Source: an uncultured Pseudomonadota bacterium
GTDB lineage: Bacteria; Pseudomonadota; Gammaproteobacteria; Steroidobacterales; Steroidobacteraceae
Direction of reading: 5' to 3'
Assembly (NCBI GenBank): GCA_903927005.1
Contig: CAIYLH010000012.1
Coordinates: forward strand, 1-52,664
Length of the DNA: 52,664 nucleotides
The position numbers and the translations under genes were made by a program. The notes under the pieces were generated by a model. It saw only the letters and a list, made by a program, of their open reading frames with translations, did no database searches and was not told where the DNA came from. Below, piece by piece: positions 33,262-42,715 of this stretch. Each line of letters opens with the position of its first letter. Position 1 is the stretch's first letter.

Positions 33262-34866
33262 ATGGCCACCACCAACAGCAAGCGCCACGACGTCATCGTC
33301 ATCGGCGCCGGTCACAACGGACTGGTTGCCGCCTGCTACATGGCGCGGGCCGGTCTCGATGTTCTGGTCGTCGAACGCAACGACTACGTCGGCGGTGCCA
33401 CCGTCAGCCGCAACCTGTTCGAGGACTACACCTACTCGAACTGCTCCTACGTCTGCAGCCTGCTGCGCCCGGAGATCATGCGGGCGCTGGAGCTGCCGCG
33501 ATTCGGGCTGCAGATCATCCCGTACGACGGCGGCTGCACGATGATGAACGATGGCAACCACCTCGCGTTGTATGACAACCACGATGCCCTGCGGCGCGAA
33601 ATCGCCCGCCACTCCAAGCGCGACGCCGAGGCCTACGATCGCTACTCGCGCGACGTGATCCGGCAGTGCAAGTTCATCCGTCCGCTGCTGATGCGCGAGC
33701 CGCCGGACCCGACCTCGTTCAAGCCGCGCGACCTTACCGAACTGCTTTACCTCGGCCAGCGTTTTCACAACATGGGCGAGGAGCGGATGTACGACACGCT
33801 CCGCTTCTGGACGATGTCGGCCGCCGACTTCCTGGATGAGTACTTCGAGAGCGAGATCGTCAAGGCGCACTTCGCCGGCAGCTCGATCATCGGCACGGCC
33901 CTCGGGCCGCGCTCGCCGGGCAGTGCCTACGTGCTGCTGCACCACTACATGGGCGACATCGACGAAACGGTCGGCGCCTGGGGCTTCGCCCGCGGCGGCA
34001 TGGGCGCAGTCAGCAGCTCACTGACCGCCTCACTGCAGGCCAGTGGCGGCGCCGTGCGTACCTCGGCACCGGTCGAGCGCATCCTGGTGCGCAACGGCCG
34101 CAGCTGCGGCGTCGCGCTCACCAGCGGTGAGGAGATCGCCGCGAAGGTGGTCGTCTCGAACATGGACGTGAAGCGCACGTTCCTGGACTCGATGGATGCC
34201 GAACACCTGCCGGAGGAATTCCTCAAGGCCGTGCGCCGCTTCAAGATCCGCGGCTCGTCAGGCAAGCTCAACATCGCCCTCGAGCGACTGCCGCAGTTCC
34301 CGTCCATCCCCGATGGCGCACCGTCCATCCGTGGCGATCTGCACATCACCGACACGATCGAGATGATGGAGCGGGCCTACGACGACTGGAAGGAAGGTCG
34401 CTGGTCACAGGCGCCCTACGTCGACATGCTGATGCCCTCGCAAATCGATCCGACCATGGCGGCTGACGGCAAGCACTACATGTCGGTGTTCGTGCAGTAC
34501 TGCCCCTACGAGCTGGCCGATGGCCCTTGGACCGACGACAAGCGGCAGGCTTTCGGCAATACGGTGATCGACGCCATCGCCCGTCACAGCCCCGACTTCA
34601 AGAGCCTGATCCGCCATGCCGAGGTGCGTACACCCTGGGACATCGAGCAGGAAGTTGGGCTCACCGAGGGCAACATCTTCCAGGGCGAGCTGACGATGGA
34701 CCAGTTGATGTTCAACCGGCCGGTGCCGGGCTATGCGCAGTACCGTACGCCGGTGAAGGGTCTGTACCTGTCCGGCTCCAGCACCCACCCCGGTGGCGGC
34801 GTGATGGGCGCGCCAGGCGCGAACTGCGCCCGCCGTGTGCTCACCGACCTTGGACGGAGCGCCTGA
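33262..34866 (+). CDS. FAD-dependent amine-oxidase/phytoene-desaturase-like oxidoreductase (PYROXD2-like), first copy
   Basis: A 534-residue flavoprotein of the CrtI/PYROXD2-like group. The FAD motif is DVIVIGAGHNGLVAACYMARAG (starting near residue 10, in part), followed by the second-half signature YLSGSSTHPGGGVMGAPG that closes the FAD site. I chose ATG 33262 (MATTNSKRH); a TTG-like extension to 33223 would overlap the upstream gene. It begins 13 bases after the aminotransferase and ends 2 bases before the second, related flavoprotein, which indicates coupled translation. With the GcvT-like protein downstream, oxidation of an N-methyl amine is a reasonable guess; no carotenoid genes are present to support a desaturase role. 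Confidence 0.88.
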   Translation: MATTNSKRHDVIVIGAGHNGLVAACYMARAGLDVLVVERNDYVGGATVSRNLFEDYTYSNCSYVCSLLRPEIMRALELPRFGLQIIPYDGGCTMMNDGNHLALYDNHDALRREIARHSKRDAEAYDRYSRDVIRQCKFIRPLLMREPPDPTSFKPRDLTELLYLGQRFHNMGEERMYDTLRFWTMSAADFLDEYFESEIVKAHFAGSSIIGTALGPRSPGSAYVLLHHYMGDIDETVGAWGFARGGMGAVSSSLTASLQASGGAVRTSAPVERILVRNGRSCGVALTSGEEIAAKVVVSNMDVKRTFLDSMDAEHLPEEFLKAVRRFKIRGSSGKLNIALERLPQFPSIPDGAPSIRGDLHITDTIEMMERAYDDWKEGRWSQAPYVDMLMPSQIDPTMAADGKHYMSVFVQYCPYELADGPWTDDKRQAFGNTVIDAIARHSPDFKSLIRHAEVRTPWDIEQEVGLTEGNIFQGELTMDQLMFNRPVPGYAQYRTPVKGLYLSGSSTHPGGGVMGAPGANCARRVLTDLGRSA

Positions 34867-34868
34867 GC

Positions 34869-36458
34869 ATGACCAGCCCTACGCCCACCTCCATCGTCGC
34901 GCGCTACGACGTCATCGTCATCGGCGCCGGCCACAACGGCCTGGTCTGCGCAACAACCCTCGCCCGTGCCGGTCGCTCGGTACTGGTCGTAGAGGCGGCC
35001 GCCGAGGTGGGCGGCATGGCCATCACCCGCGCCTTCGCGCCCGGTTACCGCGTCTCCGCCTGTGCGCATTTGCTGCACCAGATGCCGCTGGCCCTGGTGC
35101 GCGACCTGAGCCTGGCCGAGCATGGGCTGGAGTTCGCCGCGACCGGCCTGCCGACGACCTCGCTAGGAGCCGACGGTGCCACGCTGCAGCTCGCAACCGG
35201 CGGCACGCCGAGCGCCGCGTTCAGCCCCAACGACGCCGCCGCCTGGCCCGCCTATCACGCGAGGCTAGGCCGCTTTGCAAGCTTGCTGCACGGCATGCTC
35301 GCAGCGCCAGCACCACGCCTTGGCACCGAGGGCTGGTCCGACAAGCTGGCGCTGGCCAAGGTCGGCCTGAAGCTGCGGCTGCTCGGACGGCGCGACATGC
35401 GCGAGTTCCTGCGCATCGTCGGCATGAATGCCTACGACCTCTTGGAGGATGAGTTCAAGGCGCCGCTACTCAAGGGTGCGCTAGCCTTCGACGCCGTGCT
35501 CGGCACGAACTTCGGCCCGCGCGCCCCTGGTACCGTCCTGTCGCTGCTGTACCGCCTTGCGGCCGAGTCCGCCGCCGGCAGCTCGCCGCTCGCCCAGCCC
35601 CGCGGCGGCCTCGGCGCACTCACCGCTGCGCTCGCGCGTTCCGCCAAGGCCGCCGGCGTCACGATCCGCACCAACGCGCCCGTCGCGCAGATCACGGTGG
35701 CAGGCGACCGCGCTACTGGCGTCGTGCTCGCCAATGGCACGGAAATCGCGGCCGACCGCGTGGTTTCAAGCGTGAACGCCAAGACCACGTTCCTGAACCT
35801 GCTCGGCACCGAACACCTCGACACCGGCTTCGTCCGCCGCGTCGACCACATCCGTAGCCGCGGCATCGTCGCCAAGCTGCATCTGGCGCTGGACCGCGCG
35901 CCGGCGTTCACCGGCGTCGCCCGCGACGCGCTCGGTGGGCGGTTGCTGGTGTCACCGTCCCTGGACTACCTCGAGCGGGCCTTCAACCCCACCAAGTACA
36001 GCCAGTTCTCGGCCGCCCCGGCACTGGAGATCACGGTGCCGACCATCAACGATCCTGCCCTCGCACCCGCCGGTCACCACGTGCTGTCGGCCATCGTGCA
36101 GTACGCCCCGTATGCAATTACCGGCGGCTGGACCGAGCCGTCGCGCCGCGCGTTCACCGACGCGATCCTGGCGACGCTGGAGGCGCAGGCACCGGGAATT
36201 GGCGCGAGCGTCGTCGGCTGTGAACTACTCACGCCGTTGGATCTGGAACAGGAGTTCCACAGCGCCGGCGGCCACTGGCACCACGGCGACCTCGCCCTCG
36301 ACCAGTTCTACATGGTGCGGCCAGTGCCCGGCGCCACCCAGTACGCAACGCCCATGGCCGGACTTTACCTGTGTGGCGCGAGCTGCCATCCCGGCGGCGG
36401 CGTCATGGGACTTGCCGGCCGCAACGCCGCCGTGCGCATGCTCGAGAAGGGAGCCTAA
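34869..36458 (+). CDS. FAD-dependent oxidoreductase (PYROXD2-like), second copy
   Basis: A 529-residue paralogue of the preceding flavoprotein. It starts with RYDVIVIGAGHNGLVCATT and ends with LCGASCHPGGGVMGLAGRNA, matching the first copy's FAD-binding ends. The middle (substrate-facing) portions differ clearly, so the pair could be a heterodimer or two enzymes of differing specificity. ATG 34869 lies 2 bases after the previous stop, and the GcvT-like gene starts 2 bases after this one. The open frame extends back to 34527 within the first copy, but that part is out of frame with it and is not the real start. Confidence 0.88.
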   Translation: MTSPTPTSIVARYDVIVIGAGHNGLVCATTLARAGRSVLVVEAAAEVGGMAITRAFAPGYRVSACAHLLHQMPLALVRDLSLAEHGLEFAATGLPTTSLGADGATLQLATGGTPSAAFSPNDAAAWPAYHARLGRFASLLHGMLAAPAPRLGTEGWSDKLALAKVGLKLRLLGRRDMREFLRIVGMNAYDLLEDEFKAPLLKGALAFDAVLGTNFGPRAPGTVLSLLYRLAAESAAGSSPLAQPRGGLGALTAALARSAKAAGVTIRTNAPVAQITVAGDRATGVVLANGTEIAADRVVSSVNAKTTFLNLLGTEHLDTGFVRRVDHIRSRGIVAKLHLALDRAPAFTGVARDALGGRLLVSPSLDYLERAFNPTKYSQFSAAPALEITVPTINDPALAPAGHHVLSAIVQYAPYAITGGWTEPSRRAFTDAILATLEAQAPGIGASVVGCELLTPLDLEQEFHSAGGHWHHGDLALDQFYMVRPVPGATQYATPMAGLYLCGASCHPGGGVMGLAGRNAAVRMLEKGA

Positions 36459-36460
36459 GC

Positions 36461-37669
36461 ATGGCCGCCAACAACACGCCCGTACCGCATTACCTCAAGC
36501 CCCTGCTGGACACGCCGTTCCATGCGCGCGCCCGGGTCCTGTCGCAGAACGACAGCTTCGTGCCCTGGGCCGGCTACTCCACCGTCGATGTGTTCACGAC
36601 CGCCGAGCAGGAATACTTCGCGATCCGCAATGCCGCGACGCTGTTCGACCTCACGCCGATGGTGAAGTACCGCATCAACGGCAGCGACGCCGAGCGCTAC
36701 CTGAACCGGCTCGTGACGCGCGACGTCCGCAAGCTCAAGGTCGGCCGCGTCAGCTACGTGGTCTGGTGCAACGACAGCGGCCATCTCATCGACGACGGCA
36801 CGATATTCCGCTTGGGCCCGCAGGACTTCCGCCTGTGCACCGCGGAGCGCCAGCTCGACTGGCTGCTGGATTCAGCCATCGGCTTTGACGTGCGCGTCGA
36901 GGAGGTCACCGAGGACATCGCAGCGCTCGCCGTGCAGGGCCCGACGTCCTGCTACATCCTGAAGAAATTCGGACTCGCAGGCGTCGAGCGGCTCAAGCCC
37001 TTCGAACTGGCCGAGTTCGATGCGGCGGGCCGGCCCGTCATGGTGTCGCGCACCGGCTTTACCGGTGACCTGGGTTACGAACTCTGGATGCGTCCTGAGC
37101 ACGCCCTGTCGATCTGGGACGACCTGATGGCGGCAGGCCGCACGCGCGGGCTGCGGGCGATCGGCTCGCAGGCGCTGAACATGGCGCGCATCGAGGCGGG
37201 CTTCCTGATGCCGAACGTGGACTTCGTCTCGGCCGAACACACCATCCGGATGAACCGCGACCGGACGCCACTTGAGCTTGGGCTCGGCTGGCTGGTGGAC
37301 TTCGACAAGCCGCACTTCAACGGCCGCCGGGCCCTGCTCACGCAGAAGGCCAGCGGCCTGCGGCGACTGCTGGTCGGACTGGACGTCGATGGCAACAAGG
37401 CCGCCCACAACGCCCTGCTGTACGCCGACGAAGCCGGCAACCACGAAGTCGGCAGCGTGACCTCCGCGATGTGGTCACCGACCTGCAAGCGCAACCTGGC
37501 GCTCGCGATTCTCGACGCACCGCACCATGCCATTGGCTCGAAGGTGTGGGCTGACATCTACCTGAACCGCGAACTCGTCTGGGAGCGACGCATGGTGGCC
37601 GCCCACGTGGTCGAACGGCCGTTCTTCGCGCCGGATCGACGACGCCAGACCCCGCCGGCGGACCGCTGA
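36461..37669 (+). CDS. GcvT-like aminomethyltransferase family protein
   Basis: A 402-residue folate-dependent GcvT/YgfZ/DMSP-demethylase family protein. The signature is SRTGFTGDLGYELWM, followed by IGSQALNMARIEAGFLMPNVDF and the C-terminal barrel with GSVTSAMWSPTCKRNLALAI. In the glycine cleavage system and in DMGDH this domain takes a C1 group onto THF; the stand-alone family also contains DmdA. With two flavoproteins just upstream it may be a split equivalent of the flavin-GcvT fusion at 2442-4859. GAAGGGAG precedes the ATG. PotA follows after 69 bases. Confidence 0.88.
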   Translation: MAANNTPVPHYLKPLLDTPFHARARVLSQNDSFVPWAGYSTVDVFTTAEQEYFAIRNAATLFDLTPMVKYRINGSDAERYLNRLVTRDVRKLKVGRVSYVVWCNDSGHLIDDGTIFRLGPQDFRLCTAERQLDWLLDSAIGFDVRVEEVTEDIAALAVQGPTSCYILKKFGLAGVERLKPFELAEFDAAGRPVMVSRTGFTGDLGYELWMRPEHALSIWDDLMAAGRTRGLRAIGSQALNMARIEAGFLMPNVDFVSAEHTIRMNRDRTPLELGLGWLVDFDKPHFNGRRALLTQKASGLRRLLVGLDVDGNKAAHNALLYADEAGNHEVGSVTSAMWSPTCKRNLALAILDAPHHAIGSKVWADIYLNRELVWERRMVAAHVVERPFFAPDRRRQTPPADR

Positions 37670-37738
37670 TGCGCGCGGTCCCCGGCGTCGGTCAAATCGG
37701 TTACGCTCAAGGCGCGACACCGACATGTACCGAAGGAT

Positions 37739-38899
37739 GTGGGGACCTTTGAGTTGATCACTTCGCAGCGACCCAACCTCGCGGAACGCCCGTGGCTGAA
37801 TTCCGCGGCAAAGCCGCAGATCGTGCTGCAGGGCGTCGGCAAGAACTACGGTGGCGTCACCGCGGTCGGCAGCGTCGACCTCGCGATCCACAAGGGCGAG
37901 ATGTTCGCGCTGGTCGGCGCCTCCGGCTGCGGCAAAACGACGCTCTTGCGCATGCTGGCGGGCTTTGTAGCCCCCACCTCCGGCCGCATCACGATCGACG
38001 ACCTCGACATGACCGACGTGCCGCCCTACGAGCGGCCGGTCAACATGATGTTCCAGTCGTACGCGCTGTTTCCGCACATGACGGTCGAGGACAACGTCGG
38101 CTACGGACTCAAGCGCGAACGCCTCGACGCCGCGATCCGCACGCGCCGCATCACCGAGGCACTGGAGATGGTCCAGCTCGGCGGGCTCGGTCGCCGCAAG
38201 CCCCATCAACTCTCTGGCGGCCAGCGCCAGCGCGTCGCGCTCGCACGCGCGCTGATCCGCCGCCCGAAGGTATTGCTGCTCGACGAGCCGCTGAGCGCGC
38301 TCGACAAGAAGCTGCGCGAGAGCACCCAGTTCGAGCTGATGGACCTGCAGCACGAGGTCGGCATCACGTTCATCGTTGTCACGCATGACCAGGACGAGGC
38401 CATGGCGCTCGCCAGCCGCATCGCGGTCATGGACAAGGGCGCAGTCGTCCAGGTGGGCACGCCCGCCGAGGTCTACGAGTTTCCCAAGACCCGCTTCGTC
38501 GCCGACTTCTTCGGCAACGCCAACCTCATCGAGGGCGTCGTCGTCCGGCAGGAGCAGGAAACGCTGGTCGTACAGGCCGCGGAGCTTGGCGCCGAGCTGC
38601 TGGTAAAGGACGCCGGCCGCTATCACCCCGGCCAGAAGGTCTGGGTTGCCGTGCGGCCTGAAAAGATCCGCATCAGCAAGACACCGGAGTCAGGCGCCGG
38701 CCGCAACCTGCTCAGCGGCGTCGTCTGGGAACTGGGCTATCTCGGCAACCGCTCGGTCTACCAGGTGAAGACCGCCAGCGGCAAAATACTCAGCGCATTC
38801 GCCCAAAACGAAAGGCGCACGCTTGACTGGTCCATCGACTGGGGCGACGAGGTCTACCTGAGTTGGGACGCGGAAGCATCGGTGCTGCTCGAGTCCTGA
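37739..38899 (+). CDS. potA: ABC transporter ATP-binding protein, PotA type
   Basis: A 386-residue importer ATPase. Walker A is GASGCGKTT (residues 60-68), the ABC signature LSGGQRQRVALARAL begins at 158, Walker B is LLLDEP (179-184), and a TOBE domain follows (VAVRPEKIRI). The GTG at 37739 is the longest start; a TTG at 37754 has a better spaced GGGGA upstream and may be the true one. It probably pairs with PotH/PotI encoded at 24325-26081, 11 kb away. Its place in an operon with flavoproteins and GcvT ties the transporter to N-methyl amine breakdown. No substrate-binding protein gene is present. Confidence 0.92.
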   Translation: MGTFELITSQRPNLAERPWLNSAAKPQIVLQGVGKNYGGVTAVGSVDLAIHKGEMFALVGASGCGKTTLLRMLAGFVAPTSGRITIDDLDMTDVPPYERPVNMMFQSYALFPHMTVEDNVGYGLKRERLDAAIRTRRITEALEMVQLGGLGRRKPHQLSGGQRQRVALARALIRRPKVLLLDEPLSALDKKLRESTQFELMDLQHEVGITFIVVTHDQDEAMALASRIAVMDKGAVVQVGTPAEVYEFPKTRFVADFFGNANLIEGVVVRQEQETLVVQAAELGAELLVKDAGRYHPGQKVWVAVRPEKIRISKTPESGAGRNLLSGVVWELGYLGNRSVYQVKTASGKILSAFAQNERRTLDWSIDWGDEVYLSWDAEASVLLES

Positions 38900-38983
38900 A
38901 GTCTGCAGCAATGGTGCGTCGCGGCCGGAAGGTCGGCGGCGCTGTCGGCACGAACACAGAACCATGTCCGGGGGAGATCGACC

Positions 38984-41509
38984 ATGACGACATCCACGAT
39001 CGATAGAACGTTGATACGCCTGGCCGTCGCGGCGGCATGCGCAGGCTCCGCGTTCCCCGCAGTAGCCGCAGACCGCCAAACCGGTCAACTCGAGGAGATC
39101 GTCGTCACGGCGACGCGTCATGAAGAATCGCTGAGCAAGGTCGCGATCAGCCTGACCGCGATCACTCAGGAGACCCTCGACACGAAGGGCATCAAGGACT
39201 TCCAGGACGTCGCGCGCTTCACCCCAGGCGTCGCTGTCGACAACTCCGGCACGAACGCAATCTCGATCCGCGGCATCGCCTCCTCCGGCGGCGCCGGCAC
39301 CACCGGCATCTACATCGACGACACGCCGATCCAGATGCGGGCGCTGGGTTTCAGCCCCGACGACACCCTGCCGAAGACCTTCGATATCGACCGGGTCGAG
39401 GTGCTGCGCGGCCCACAGGGCACGCTGTTCGGCTCAGGTTCAGAAGGCGGCACGGTTCGCTACCTCATGAACCAGCCTAGCCTGACCAAGGAATCGACCT
39501 ACGCGCGCACGGAGCTGTCGTTCACGCGCGGCGGCGAACCCAGCTACGAGGCCGGAGTCGCCCACGGCGGACCGCTGATCGACAACGTGCTCGGCTATCG
39601 CGCCAGCATCTGGTACCGCTACGACGGCGGCTGGATCGACCGGGTTGACCCGCAGACGCTCGCGCTCACCGACAAGCACGCCAACCGCGCCAACACGATG
39701 GTCGCTCGCCTTGCGTTCACCTGGCAGCCGGCGGATGGCGTGCTGATCACGCCCAGCGTGATGTACCAAAACTCCCGCAAGCACGACCTGTCGACGTTCT
39801 GGAATGCGTACTCGGACATGAGCGCCGGCCACTTCAACAACGCCACCCCGGAGCGGATCCCGACGCCGGACGAGTTTTACCTGCCCGCGTTGAAGATTGA
39901 GGCAGACATCGGCCATACGAAGCTGGTGTCGAATACGTCCTACTACCACCGGCGCGAAGAGACGGGCTACCAGGGTACCGTCTACAACCTCGCCTACTAC
40001 CAGTCGCAGATGTGGGTGAACGGCACCTGCGGCGACGAGTCGTCGCCCCCCTGCTCCTGGTATCCACTGCTGGACGGCAACGGCGTGCACATGCCGCCGG
40101 GCTTCGCCGGCTACTCGACGCCGAACAAGATGACGAACGCCCAGGACACCTTTACCCAGGAAGTACGCTGGCAGTCGAACGACCCTTCCAGTCGCTGGAA
40201 CTGGACGGTAGGCGGGTTCTGGTCGATCTCGAAGGCGCGCAGTCTTGAGGAACTGAAGGACGCGCAGATCGTGCCGCTATGGAACGCGCTGTTCGGCGTC
40301 AACCCCGTGGACTTCTTCGGTGGCAATTTCTACACCTGCAACGACGGCAATCCGGACGGCCTCACGATCCCGAACTGCGACATCTACACCAACGACAACA
40401 CCGTGCGCGATCGCCAGATCGCCGCCTTCGGCGAGGCCTCGTACGCGGTGACCGATCGCTTCAAGCTGACCGTCGGCGGCCGCGTGGCGAAGATGAAGTT
40501 CAGCCTTGATCACCGTGGCGATGGCTTCGAGAACTACGGACCTGAGTCTGCGCACGCAGAGCAGAGCGAGACCTCGTTCACCCCGAAGGTGGCACTCGCC
40601 TTCCAGGCGGACCCGGCGAATCTGTACTACTTCACCTACTCGAAGGGCTTCCGCCCTGGCGGCGGCAACTCACCGCTGCCGGACTACTGCAGCGGCGACA
40701 ATGGCCTGAACCAGACCGGCTATCCGGACGGCGCACCGCTGACCTACAAGTCGGACACGACCCAGAGCTATGAGGTCGGCGCCAAGAACAACCTCAGCAG
40801 TCGGATGCGCATCTCAAGTAGCGTCTACTACATCAAGTGGAAGAACATCCAGCAGAGCGTCTACGTACCGTACAACTGCGGCCTGCAGTTCACGGACAAC
40901 CTCGGCACCGCGATCGCAAAGGGCTTCGACCTGCAGGCTGAAATGGTGCTCGGCGCCGGCTTCTCGCTGGATGCAGCAGTGGGCTATACCAGCGCGCGCT
41001 ACTCCGAGGCGACGCCGCTGGGCAAGCCGCTGCTGGTGAATACCGGCGACGCGATCTCCGGCGAGGGCGCCGCGAACGGCAGCCCTGCCACCGGTGCGCC
41101 GTGGACGGTCGCACTCGGCGGTCAGTACAACTTCTCAATGGCCGGGCGTGACGCCTACCTTCGCCTCGACTGGGAGTACGCCAGCAGGAACAACTGGCCG
41201 GCGGCGAGCCAGGATCCTGGCACGACCGAGCGCCCGTCGGCGCAGTACAACCCGTACGTCTACTCGCTGGGCTCAACGAGCTTCGCCTCGCTGCGCGGCG
41301 GGGTGACGTTCGGCAATGTGTCGGTGGCGGCGTTCATCGACAACCTGTTCGACTCGCGCACGATCACCAACTACCAGCTGGGTCAGTCGGACGCCAATAT
41401 CCCGACCGACGCCGGTGGCAGCTACCTGTACCCGCAGCCGACACCGCAGCAGAACGCCTACACGTTCCGCCCGCGGACCATCGGCATCACGCTGACATAC
41501 CGCCTGTAG
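38984..41509 (+). CDS. TonB-dependent outer-membrane receptor, second
   Basis: An 841-residue TonB-dependent receptor. The signal peptide ends near FPAVAA, followed by EEIVVTATRHEESLSKV (TonB box and plug start), VEVLRGPQGTLFGSGSEGG and the barrel motif YFTYSKGFRPGGGNS. The C-terminus is ITLTYRL. GGGGGAG lies 7 bases before the ATG. It follows PotA after 84 bases and may be the outer-membrane partner for the same uptake route, with specificity unknown. Confidence 0.94.
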   Translation: MTTSTIDRTLIRLAVAAACAGSAFPAVAADRQTGQLEEIVVTATRHEESLSKVAISLTAITQETLDTKGIKDFQDVARFTPGVAVDNSGTNAISIRGIASSGGAGTTGIYIDDTPIQMRALGFSPDDTLPKTFDIDRVEVLRGPQGTLFGSGSEGGTVRYLMNQPSLTKESTYARTELSFTRGGEPSYEAGVAHGGPLIDNVLGYRASIWYRYDGGWIDRVDPQTLALTDKHANRANTMVARLAFTWQPADGVLITPSVMYQNSRKHDLSTFWNAYSDMSAGHFNNATPERIPTPDEFYLPALKIEADIGHTKLVSNTSYYHRREETGYQGTVYNLAYYQSQMWVNGTCGDESSPPCSWYPLLDGNGVHMPPGFAGYSTPNKMTNAQDTFTQEVRWQSNDPSSRWNWTVGGFWSISKARSLEELKDAQIVPLWNALFGVNPVDFFGGNFYTCNDGNPDGLTIPNCDIYTNDNTVRDRQIAAFGEASYAVTDRFKLTVGGRVAKMKFSLDHRGDGFENYGPESAHAEQSETSFTPKVALAFQADPANLYYFTYSKGFRPGGGNSPLPDYCSGDNGLNQTGYPDGAPLTYKSDTTQSYEVGAKNNLSSRMRISSSVYYIKWKNIQQSVYVPYNCGLQFTDNLGTAIAKGFDLQAEMVLGAGFSLDAAVGYTSARYSEATPLGKPLLVNTGDAISGEGAANGSPATGAPWTVALGGQYNFSMAGRDAYLRLDWEYASRNNWPAASQDPGTTERPSAQYNPYVYSLGSTSFASLRGGVTFGNVSVAAFIDNLFDSRTITNYQLGQSDANIPTDAGGSYLYPQPTPQQNAYTFRPRTIGITLTYRL

Positions 41510-41518
41510 TCGGCAGGT

Positions 41519-41543
41519 CGCCGGCTGATTCGATCAGCCGGCG
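41519..41543. terminator. Hairpin between convergent TonB receptor and aruH genes
   Basis: CGCCGGCTGAT (41519-41529), loop TCG, ATCAGCCGGCG (41533-41543); the stem is perfect and contains the aruH stop codon. There is no U-tract. It is probably a bidirectional transcript end. Confidence 0.6.
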
Positions 41544-42715
41544 GCGAGTGTCGCGCAGAAGCGGCGGATGCGCGCGCCCGCATCCACGAGGGAAGGCTCG
41601 TCGGCTGCAAAGCAGGCACGCACGAACCCTTCAGTCTCACGCCCGAACGCCGCGCCGTCGAGCAACGCCACCTTCTCAGCGTCGTACAGCTGGCGCACGA
41701 ACTGCGCGGTCGTAAGGCCGGTGGGGCGCACGTCGATCAGCATGAACATGCCCGCATCCGGCCAGCACAGGCGGATACCAGGCACGTCCTTGAGTTCACG
41801 GAAGAACAGGTCGCGACGCACGCGGCAGTAGTCACGAATGGAGGCCTCCGCCTCCTCGCGCATCGCAAGTGCGGCAATCGCCGCCTCCTGGATGAAGCCC
41901 GGCAGGCCATACAGCATGCACAAGGCGACGTTCTCGGCATGCACGATGAAGTCCGCCGGACCCACGACCCAGCCAATGCGCCAGCCGGTCATCGCATGGC
42001 TCTTGGAGAGACTGCCTATGGTCAGCGTACGCTCCGGCAAGCGGACCGCGAGACTAGGCACGCGCCCGCCCTCGGCAATGCCCGCGTACACCTCGTCAGA
42101 GACGATCCAGATGGCGTGGCGACGAGCGATGTCGGCAATGCCGTCGCAGTCGGCCTCGGACAGCACGACACCCGTCGGGTTGTTGGGTGTCGCGATATAG
42201 ATCGCCCGAGTGCGCGGCGTGATCGCAGCCTCAAGGGCGACGAGGTCCGGGTGAAATCCGGCGCTCGCAGGCGCCGGAACTCGTACCAGCGTCGCGCCTG
42301 ACGCACCGATCGCGGCCGGGTAGGTCGTGTACATCGGATCGAGCGCAATGACCTCGTCACCGTATCCGGCAAGACACAGCGAGGAGACGAACAATCCGTT
42401 CTGCGTACCGGCGAGCACGGCCGCGTTATCGGCGGTGACGAGCTGGCCCGTCCGCGCCGTATGCATCGCGGCGATGGCGGCACGCAGCTCCGGTTTACCG
42501 ATGGTCTCGGTGTAGTGCGTGTCCCCAGCGCGCAACGCCTTGACCGCGGCATCAACCACAGCCTGAGGGGTGTCAAGGTCCGGATCGCCGACGCTCATGA
42601 CGAGGACGTTCTCGCCGCGCGCCAGCGCATTGCGCGCCTCCCAGTGCAGCGCCCAGGGGTCGTTGCCGCCCTCGTGGGCGACCCAGTCGACGAGCGACGA
42701 GAAGCGGCGGGTCAT
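41534..42715 (-). CDS. aruH: Arginine:pyruvate transaminase-like aminotransferase (AruH type)
   Basis: A 393-residue class I aminotransferase. It matches AruH in several stretches: LLxSVGDPDxDTP-type start (LVMSVGDPDLDTPQ), GDTHYTETIGK, IVSDEVYAGI, SLSKSHAMTGWRIGWVVGP with the PLP lysine near residue 237, ENVALCMLYGLPGFIQ, and GMFMLIDVRPTGL. AruH moves the alpha-amino group of arginine to pyruvate, giving 2-ketoarginine. The gene overlaps the AruI-like gene by 4 bases, as expected for the arginine transaminase pathway. Given the methyl-amino-acid neighbours, an N-methylated cationic amino acid is a possible substrate; the sequence alone does not tell. Confidence 0.85.
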   Translation of the reverse strand: MTRRFSSLVDWVAHEGGNDPWALHWEARNALARGENVLVMSVGDPDLDTPQAVVDAAVKALRAGDTHYTETIGKPELRAAIAAMHTARTGQLVTADNAAVLAGTQNGLFVSSLCLAGYGDEVIALDPMYTTYPAAIGASGATLVRVPAPASAGFHPDLVALEAAITPRTRAIYIATPNNPTGVVLSEADCDGIADIARRHAIWIVSDEVYAGIAEGGRVPSLAVRLPERTLTIGSLSKSHAMTGWRIGWVVGPADFIVHAENVALCMLYGLPGFIQEAAIAALAMREEAEASIRDYCRVRRDLFFRELKDVPGIRLCWPDAGMFMLIDVRPTGLTTAQFVRQLYDAEKVALLDGAAFGRETEGFVRACFAADEPSLVDAGARIRRFCATLAAG

